In this document: positions 58,811-64,000 of the stretch, one piece after another
Layout of the letters: every line of letters begins with the position of its first letter
Position numbering within the stretch: position 1 is the stretch's first letter
Assembly (NCBI GenBank): GCA_964607445.1
Contig: CAZSKN010000005.1
Span: forward strand, 1-64,000
Direction of reading: 5' to 3'
Length of the DNA: 64,000 nucleotides
Source of the DNA: CALCKU01 sp964607445
GTDB taxonomy: Bacteria > Pseudomonadota > Alphaproteobacteria > Caulobacterales > Maricaulaceae
Notes under the pieces: generated by a model
Database searches by the model: none
Told to the model about the DNA's origin: nothing
Seen by the model: only the letters and a program-made list of their open reading frames with translations
Program-made: the position numbers and the translations under genes

Positions 58811-59008
58811 AGGGAGTCCTATTCTATGGTAGGGCGAAAGAAGATCATGCCCTTTTATATAAGGCTGTTCTACGTCATTTTATAAGGTGTTCAAGGCGTT
58901 TGTAGCGGGGTAACAGCATCGTAAGCAATATGTTTTATTTCACATATATTAATCATATTTAAGCAGCTTGAACGTAACCTGATCATATAACAGTGATTAG
59001 GGTTTATA

Positions 59009-60214
59009 TTGTCTCCTCAGTCTCATTCAAACGAACAGCTTGTACCGAAGCCGCAAGCGTCGCCCTATTTCGGGGCGTTGGACGGGTTTCGAGGCTTATT
59101 TGCCGTGCTTGTGGCAGTGCATCATACGACTTGGTATTCATATTTGAATTACAGTACCTTTATCAATGATGCCTTTGTCATTATTGATTTGTTTTTTGCG
59201 CTGTCTGGGTTTTTGATGTTTTATCTCTATGCAGATCGACTGCATGATAAGCCGTCTATTATCAAATTCGTAAAACGCCGTTTTGCGCGGTTATATCCCT
59301 TACATTTTTTTATGTTACTGGTTTTTATCGGGTTTAGCCTCTTACGGATTTTGGCCCATAAATGGGGGGTGGCGGCCTATGAACCCGGAGAAATTCTACC
59401 CTTTAGTTCCGGAGCCAGAGATGGTTGGCCGAGTTTATTATCAAATTTAACGCTAACGCATTCTATGGGAATTCATGATGAATTGAGCTTTAACTTCCCT
59501 AGTTGGACGGTCAGTGTCGAGTTTTTTACCTATCTTGTTTTCATTGTTATTATTGTTTTAAAGCGCCCACAAAAAATGTGGCATTATGGCGTGTTGAGTT
59601 TGGGGATATTGTCGATTTACGCGGCTCTGTCACGGGTAAAGCCGAATATGGATATTACCTATGATTTAGGGTTTTTCAGATGTCTTGCGGGTTTTTTAAC
59701 CGGAGGTATTGCGGCGTGGGTTTATGGTTATATCTCGTCCCGATTGGAGGCATTAAAAAAAACTGGCGTATCCCTATCTCCCGCTATTTTTACAGTGATC
59801 GAAGTTATCACCCTTGCGGTGAGTTTCATTTTCGTGACTTATTTCACGCAAGGTAAACAGTTTTATGTTGGGCCGGTCTTGTTTTTGTTTATCTGTGTTT
59901 TTGCATTTGACGAGGGGGCAATTTCTTGGTTCATGTCGCGCCCGATCTTTCGCTATCTGGCAAAAATTTCCTATTCGGTCTATATGACCCATGTGATTTT
60001 TGCTATTGTGTTCAACATATTTGCCGAGCGGCTTTTACCGGGTATGATACCGGGGCCGGATGTGTTCGCCGGAGGGATTAATGGTGACCTCTACTTGATA
60101 CCTTATATAGTTGTTGTCATTGTTTTTTCACATTTTACATGGCGATTTGTTGAAAAACCGGGGGGTGCATTTTTACGAAATTTAAACTTCGGTACGAAAA
60201 CCAAAAATTGCTGA
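59009..60214 (+). CDS. Membrane acyltransferase (acyltransferase 3 family)
   Basis: A 401-residue multi-span membrane protein of the OafA/YrhL acyltransferase-3 family. The N-terminal LDGFRGLFAVLVAVHHTTWY holds the R and H of the family signature, followed by FFALSGFLMFYLYADRL and KRRFARLYPLHFFML. About ten hydrophobic segments are visible, with ISYSVYMTHV near the end. Such proteins O-acylate surface sugars; the substrate is unknown. The likely start is TTG 59009, since no ATG lies before the conserved N-terminus; the ribosome-binding site is weak. Confidence 0.88.
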   Translation: MSPQSHSNEQLVPKPQASPYFGALDGFRGLFAVLVAVHHTTWYSYLNYSTFINDAFVIIDLFFALSGFLMFYLYADRLHDKPSIIKFVKRRFARLYPLHFFMLLVFIGFSLLRILAHKWGVAAYEPGEILPFSSGARDGWPSLLSNLTLTHSMGIHDELSFNFPSWTVSVEFFTYLVFIVIIVLKRPQKMWHYGVLSLGILSIYAALSRVKPNMDITYDLGFFRCLAGFLTGGIAAWVYGYISSRLEALKKTGVSLSPAIFTVIEVITLAVSFIFVTYFTQGKQFYVGPVLFLFICVFAFDEGAISWFMSRPIFRYLAKISYSVYMTHVIFAIVFNIFAERLLPGMIPGPDVFAGGINGDLYLIPYIVVVIVFSHFTWRFVEKPGGAFLRNLNFGTKTKNC

Positions 60215-60305
60215 ACGCCCCTAAGGGCTCATATATTATCTGATCTTTACCTTGAGATGTCGGTTGAGACTTGCTCTGATAGGTAAATGGCGGTAATCGC
60301 CGCAT

Positions 60306-60767
60306 ATGACAGAAAACCGGTACAATAATTTAAACCAACTCGGCGTGCAAAACCCGCTTCCAGCCTCACCAGAGCAAGCGGAATTGGAACGGGTTAAAAA
60401 CCCGTGTCAGGACCCTTATATGATCCGGCTCGTGGCACCGGAATTTACCTCCATTTGTCCTGTGACGGGGCAACCGGACTTCGCGCACCTTGTTGTCGAT
60501 TATTGCCCCAAGGACTGGATTGTTGAAAGCAAAGCGTTCAAATTGTTTTTAGGAAGTTACCGCAATCACGGGGATTTTCACGAAGCGTGTACGACGGGAA
60601 TAGCGCAGAGATTAGTCAAAGCCATTGAACCGGTCTGGTTGCGTATCGGTGGATATTGGTACCCACGTGGGGGTATTCCTATCGATGTATTTTATCAATA
60701 TGGTCAGCCGCCAAAGGGATTATGGCTTCCCGATCAAGGCGTGCCCCCTTACCGGGGGCGAGGATAA
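60306..60767 (+). CDS. queF: NADPH-dependent preQ0 reductase
   Basis: A 153-residue short-form QueF that reduces the nitrile of preQ0 to preQ1 in queuosine synthesis. The catalytic cysteine is C51 in TSICPVTGQPDFA, with the QueF motif E-S-K-A-F-K (VESKAFKLFLGSYRNHGDFH) and the C-terminal YPRGGIPIDVFYQYG. The length fits the unimodular type, in contrast to the ~280-residue E. coli type. It stands alone between the acyltransferase and cysE. No preQ1 riboswitch was recognised upstream. Confidence 0.96.
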   Translation: MTENRYNNLNQLGVQNPLPASPEQAELERVKNPCQDPYMIRLVAPEFTSICPVTGQPDFAHLVVDYCPKDWIVESKAFKLFLGSYRNHGDFHEACTTGIAQRLVKAIEPVWLRIGGYWYPRGGIPIDVFYQYGQPPKGLWLPDQGVPPYRGRG

Positions 60768-60880
60768 TCCACCGTAAGAGTTGATAATTTTTCGATTTTT
60801 ATTTGTAATCCCATAGCAAGCCCTTATTTAGGATGATAGAGGCCATAAAAGGTCGAGGCGTAAGGCCGCAGGAGAACCAC

Positions 60881-61687
60881 ATGGGAAATCTAAATCTTGC
60901 CAGTGATAATGCGACAGATGAATGTGTGTGGAGCCGTCTTAAACAAGAAGCGGCGGCGGCGGCGGTAAAAGAACCAGCCTTGTCTTCGCTTGTTCATGGT
61001 ACGATTCTAGAACAAGAAAGCCTCGGTGGAGCTTTGGTCAATCATTTATCGGAAAAATTGGCTACAGCGGAGTTTACGGCACTCAAATTACGCCGCGTTC
61101 TGTCCGAAGCTATAGAAAGTGATCCCTTGATCGTTGAATATGCGGCCAAGGATTTACTGGCGACGAAGGAACGCGACCCCGCCTGCCGAACATATATGCA
61201 GTGTTTTTTGTACTTTAAAGGCTATATGGCTGTGCAAACCCATCGGTGCGCACATGCCTTGTTTAAATCTGGTCGTGATCTTATCGCCTTTCATTTGCAA
61301 AACCGGAGTTCGGAGAAGTTCGGTGTTGATATTAATCCTGCCGCGCGCATTGGCCACGGTATCATGCTTGACCATGCCACAGGCTTTGTTATGGGCGAAA
61401 CGGCAGTTATCGGGAATGATTGCTCTATTCTACAAGGCGTGACCTTAGGTGGTACGGGTAAAGCCGACGAAGACCGCCATCCTAAAGTGGGCAATAATGT
61501 CCTGATAGGGGCCGGTGCGAATGTCCTTGGAAATCTGAAAATCGGAGATATGGCCAAGATTGCGGCCGGATCGGTTGTATTAAAAGATGTGCCGAGCAAA
61601 TGCACAGTTGCGGGTGTGCCCGCTAAACCTGTAGGGGGAGCATGCTGCGATGACCCTGCTGGACAAATGGATCAAACCTTCGATTAA
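60881..61687 (+). CDS. cysE: Serine O-acetyltransferase
   Basis: A 268-residue enzyme making O-acetylserine, the carbon acceptor for sulfide in cysteine synthesis. The N-terminal helical domain (VWSRLKQEAAAAAVKEPALS) is followed by left-handed beta-helix hexapeptides with DINPAARIGHGIMLDHATGF, NDCSILQGVTLGGTGK and IGAGANVLGNLKIGDMAKI. ATG 60881 was chosen over the in-frame ATG 60833 because GGAG lies at good spacing before it. It complements the sulfate-activation genes 5 kb upstream and is followed by DUF3126 and carbonic anhydrase genes. Confidence 0.95.
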   Translation: MGNLNLASDNATDECVWSRLKQEAAAAAVKEPALSSLVHGTILEQESLGGALVNHLSEKLATAEFTALKLRRVLSEAIESDPLIVEYAAKDLLATKERDPACRTYMQCFLYFKGYMAVQTHRCAHALFKSGRDLIAFHLQNRSSEKFGVDINPAARIGHGIMLDHATGFVMGETAVIGNDCSILQGVTLGGTGKADEDRHPKVGNNVLIGAGANVLGNLKIGDMAKIAAGSVVLKDVPSKCTVAGVPAKPVGGACCDDPAGQMDQTFD

Positions 61688-61731
61688 ACCTATAAAAATA
61701 AACCTATCGCAAGAATAAAGAGAGTTACGAT

Positions 61732-61944
61732 ATGCGCCCAGAACAAATTGTCAGCGTCAGAAATTATTTATGCCAACGTTTTGGCACTGAAGCGATTACG
61801 CTAAAGCCGCGCAAGGTGGCTGATAGTGTTGAGGTGTATTTAAACGATGAAATCTTAGGGCTATTGTATATTGATGATGAAGATCCCGACGATATCTCTT
61901 ACGACTTAAATATTTCCATTTTACAAGATGATCTCGACGGATGA
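61732..61944 (+). CDS. DUF3126 family protein
   Basis: A 70-residue protein matching DUF3126, a short family typical of Alphaproteobacteria: MRPEQIVSVRNYLCQRFGTE, then VYLNDEILGLLYIDDEDPDD and SYDLNISILQDDLD. The acidic, compact sequence suggests a small soluble protein. Function is unknown; the gene is regularly found next to cysE, as here. It overlaps the carbonic anhydrase gene by 4 bp (ATGA), so the two are translationally coupled. Confidence 0.9.
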   Translation: MRPEQIVSVRNYLCQRFGTEAITLKPRKVADSVEVYLNDEILGLLYIDDEDPDDISYDLNISILQDDLDG

Positions 61945-62471
61945 CGGTTTATGCTCTAGACGGCCTTGCGCCGACCCTTGCTGATGATGTTTATGTTGCC
62001 GATAGCGCAACTGTGCTGGGTAACGTCGAAATGGAGGCGGGATCATCTGTGTGGTTCGGTGCCGTTTTACGGGGCGATAATGATCTGATAAAAATTGGCA
62101 AAAGATCCAATGTTCAAGATAATGCAGTTTTACATACCGATCCGGGTAAACCTTTGCTTATAGGAGAGGGTGTTATTATAGGGCATCAAGCTATGCTGCA
62201 TGGATGTACAATTGGGGACAATACATTAATTGGTATTGGCGCAACGGTTTTAAATGGGGCGGTGATCGGTAAGAATTGTATTATTGGCGCGCATAGCCTA
62301 ATCGCTGAAAATAAAGTCATTCCTGATAACTCGGTTGTCATGGGGACACCGGGAAAAGTCGTGAAGCAATTACCGCTCGAAGGTGAAAATATGTTGCGCC
62401 TAAATGCCGAGGTTTATGTTGCGAATGCAAAGCGGTTTAAATCGGGTTTAAAGGTTATCCCTGACACATGA
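61941..62471 (+). CDS. Gamma-class carbonic anhydrase-like protein
   Basis: A 176-residue left-handed beta-helix protein of the gamma-carbonic anhydrase / YrdA family. The three zinc histidines are in place: H65 (NAVLHTDPG), H82 and H87 (IGHQAMLHGCTIG), with the conserved VWFGAVLRGDND and QDN before them. Members bind zinc or iron and some hydrate CO2; activity here is not certain because the extra catalytic loop of Cam is short. It overlaps DUF3126 by 4 bp. Its 3' end abuts the aldolase remnant on the other strand. Confidence 0.92.
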   Translation: MTVYALDGLAPTLADDVYVADSATVLGNVEMEAGSSVWFGAVLRGDNDLIKIGKRSNVQDNAVLHTDPGKPLLIGEGVIIGHQAMLHGCTIGDNTLIGIGATVLNGAVIGKNCIIGAHSLIAENKVIPDNSVVMGTPGKVVKQLPLEGENMLRLNAEVYVANAKRFKSGLKVIPDT

Positions 62472-62755
62472 TAAGCCTCACTGGATTTTAAATTCAGGGT
62501 CAAGCCTGTGGTATTGACCTCGCTTGAGCTTTGAATGACATATCTGGCTTCGTCTACTGTGCGAAGCTTAGTGACTGTAACGTTCGCTAGAAGACCTGCA
62601 AGCGGTGCTTGTAAAATAATGCTCATGGTCGGTACGCGGCCCGAAATGTGATTTCAAACCGTATCATCCCATCGGTAATATGCGGTTAAACGGGGCATGG
62701 CCGCGAGATCAATGCGTAATTTCTTGTGCTGATCTTTAAGAGAAAGCTCAGTCAT
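62472..62755 (-). pseudogene. Truncated, nonsense-disrupted class II aldolase/adducin gene
   Basis: On the minus strand, ATG 62755 opens a frame reading MTELSLKDQHKKLRIDLAAM, PRLTAYYRWDDTV, then an in-frame TGA (62656-62654), NHISGRVP, and continues to LANVTVTKLRTVDEA and SSSEVNTTGLTLN. This follows the N-terminal pattern of class II aldolase/adducin proteins (GWDDLVWNHISARVP, and EVN-x-x-G later); the TGA stands where Trp is common. The C-terminal two thirds are absent. The start overlaps the 2-hydroxyacid dehydrogenase stop by 4 bp, so it was once a coupled downstream gene. Confidence 0.7.
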
Positions 62756-63681
62756 GGATTATGCTGAGGCGGGGTGTAAATATGAGGCGGTATCTCACCG
62801 CGTTCAAGGCTATGGATGGTTTCTGCAAGGACACGGGCTGCTGTAAACGGGTTGGTCGCACCCGAGATATGCGGCGTGATGATAATATCGGCGTGGTTCC
62901 ATAATATCGAATTTTTGGGCAATGGTTCGTGTTCAAATACGTCTAACACGGCCGTCTTTATATGCCCACTATCAAGGTGATCCAATAAGGCGGCCATGTC
63001 TATGGTCGGGCCGCGACCGATATTAATCAGACGGCTAGCCGGTTTCATAAAGGCGAGTCGGTCATGGTTTAAAAATCTGCGCGTCTGCGGTGTTAACGGT
63101 AGGCAGTTAACGAGAATATCCGAGACTGAGAGCGCATCGTGTAATGCGGAATTTTCAGTGAAGCTTTCTACGCCGTCAATAGATTTGGTCGTGCGAGCCC
63201 ATCCGGCCACTGAAAACCCAGTGTCTGAAAGACGTTTGGCGACAATGGCTCCGATCGCGCCTAAGCCTAACACACAAATTTTATAGTCCGCAGTTATCGG
63301 TGGTGTATGTCTTTGCCATATCTTCTGTGTGTGTTGGGTTTGATAAAGACCCATCTGACGTTGAAAATGAAGGCTCCAATACAGGGCGTAAAGCGCCATA
63401 TCTTCGGCCATAGCCCTATCTACAAGGCGTATGATAGGCGCCTCGGGCAGATGCGGGTCCATATCGAAATGTTCTATTCCAGCGCCCAGCGACAGAACGG
63501 CTTTTAAATTCGGATAGCGACACAAGTCGCCTTTCGGGTGGTTCCAGACCAAGGCATAGGAAATGGCTTCTGGGGACGGAACCTCTGGATATTCATATAT
63601 CACAGTGTCCGGCAAATGTACCTTGAGCGCCCGTATCCAATCTGGGTGACGTTGTCCGTCATTATTAAGAAGTATCGCCAT
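62752..63681 (-). CDS. D-2-hydroxyacid dehydrogenase (GhrA-like)
   Basis: A 309-residue NAD(P)-dependent dehydrogenase resembling glyoxylate/hydroxypyruvate reductase A. The Rossmann motif is VLGLGAIGAIVAKRL, followed by GWARTTKSIDGVESF. The catalytic residues are in INIGRGPTIDM (Arg), LDVFEHEPLP (Glu) and ITPHISGATNP (His). The likely reaction is reduction of glyoxylate or hydroxypyruvate. Its stop overlaps the start of the aldolase remnant (ATGA). The MDR dehydrogenase gene ends 22 bp upstream in the same direction. Confidence 0.93.
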   Translation of the reverse strand: MAILLNNDGQRHPDWIRALKVHLPDTVIYEYPEVPSPEAISYALVWNHPKGDLCRYPNLKAVLSLGAGIEHFDMDPHLPEAPIIRLVDRAMAEDMALYALYWSLHFQRQMGLYQTQHTQKIWQRHTPPITADYKICVLGLGAIGAIVAKRLSDTGFSVAGWARTTKSIDGVESFTENSALHDALSVSDILVNCLPLTPQTRRFLNHDRLAFMKPASRLINIGRGPTIDMAALLDHLDSGHIKTAVLDVFEHEPLPKNSILWNHADIIITPHISGATNPFTAARVLAETIHSLERGEIPPHIYTPPQHNP

Positions 63682-63703
63682 ATTGAAGTCGAGCCTCAGA
63701 CGT

Positions 63704-64000
63704 CTACATAGTCAATACGACTTTACCCATAGCCTTACGATTGACCAATTCGGCAAAGGCGGATTTGAAATCTGCTAGGGGGTAGGTGTTGCTAACCCGA
63801 GGTTTGATATCGCCGCTATCAAACATAGCCATTATATCACCCATATTCGATTGGTGATCTTTGACTTCTCTTTGTGTATGGGCTCCCCAAAATACACCGC
63901 GAATATCAATGGATTTGAGTAAAGCGAGATTAAGCGGAATTTTAGGAATTTCGCCGCCGGCAAACCCTATGACCAAATAACGCCCACCCCATTTTAATGT
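63704..64000 (-). CDS. Zinc-independent MDR/quinone oxidoreductase, C-terminal part
   Basis: The last 98 codons of a medium-chain dehydrogenase/reductase, cut by the window end; the frame runs open through base 64000. The sequence (GGRYLVIGFAGGEIPKIPLN, LLKSIDIRGVFWGAHTQRE, then SGDIKPRVSNTYPLADFKSA and GKVVLTM) matches NADPH:quinone oxidoreductase-type enzymes, where GRYLVIGFAGG closes the nucleotide-binding domain. Substrate unknown. It is the first visible gene of a minus-strand run with the 2-hydroxyacid dehydrogenase. Confidence 0.88.
   Translation of the reverse strand, partial: TLKWGGRYLVIGFAGGEIPKIPLNLALLKSIDIRGVFWGAHTQREVKDHQSNMGDIMAMFDSGDIKPRVSNTYPLADFKSAFAELVNRKAMGKVVLTM

Noticed and set aside
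1..64000. CRISPR arrays, insertion sequences, prophage or integron features
   Set aside because: No regularly spaced repeats, transposase, integrase or phage structural genes were seen anywhere in the readable sequence.

Overview
The window looks like chromosomal DNA of a marine-type alphaproteobacterium near the Caulobacterales/Maricaulales (Hyphomonadaceae-like). The evidence is gene content and order: radA-cvpA-purF-SDR; a SPOR protein-nagZ-scpA-scpB-tatABC-serS-surE-pcm-LysM-yajC-secD-secF block; trmFO; a DUF3126 gene; and a GAAC-N7-GAAC LexA box of alphaproteobacterial type between uvrA and ssb. No rRNA, convincing tRNA, insertion sequence, prophage or CRISPR array was seen. Three runs of exactly 100 N (9902-10001, 18748-18847, 25262-25361) mark it as a scaffolded draft. 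The second gap is flanked by the same 55 bases on both sides, so it is probably a false gap between overlapping contigs.

Layout. 1-10 kb: AsmA/YhdP-like envelope protein, tyrS, nitronate monooxygenase-like enzyme, an ABC ATPase without a permease, a 59-residue zf-CHCC protein, a TonB-like protein and polA. 10-20 kb: gpmA, a deaminase-only ribD, hsp20 with a structured leader, a methyltransferase-like lipoprotein, an SCP2 protein, an alpha/beta hydrolase with no normal start codon, then SDR, purF, cvpA and radA. 20-36 kb: erpA-type protein, dGTPase, the SPOR-nagZ-scpAB-tatABC set, a winged-helix/TPR regulator behind an interesting promoter-terminator pair, serS-surE-pcm-LysM, and yajC-secD-secF. 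36-44 kb: a nickel superoxide dismutase operon (small membrane protein, sodN, sodX), a squalene/phytoene synthase-fold protein, trmFO, a patch of decayed genes, and uvrA/ssb with a shared SOS operator. 44-52 kb: an orphan RnfD-like membrane protein with a DUF2330 protein, gyrA, and an RhlE-like helicase. 52-64 kb: hemF, the sulfate-activation genes (cysD, cysNC, a DHH phosphoesterase), hydrolases, an acyltransferase, queF, cysE, a gamma-carbonic anhydrase, a nonsense-disrupted class II aldolase remnant, a 2-hydroxyacid dehydrogenase and a truncated MDR dehydrogenase.

The most unusual region is 52.96-54.2 kb. There cysD carries about 70 extra N-terminal residues that look like a small helix-turn-helix protein. 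Two copies of the palindrome (G)TGGGATTTATCCCAC lie just upstream, one of them inside a 36-codon upstream ORF that has a strong ribosome-binding site and two Cys codons. This suggests a self-regulated sulfate-activation operon. cysNC, a DHH phosphoesterase that could recycle PAP, and (further on) cysE fit a sulfur-assimilation role. Other leads are a nickel-SOD operon with a one-helix HupE-like protein, a possible approximately 60-nt RNA with its own operator-flanked promoter and terminator before the winged-helix gene, and several traces of gene decay (ribD reductase half, aldolase, TPR and membrane-protein remnants).
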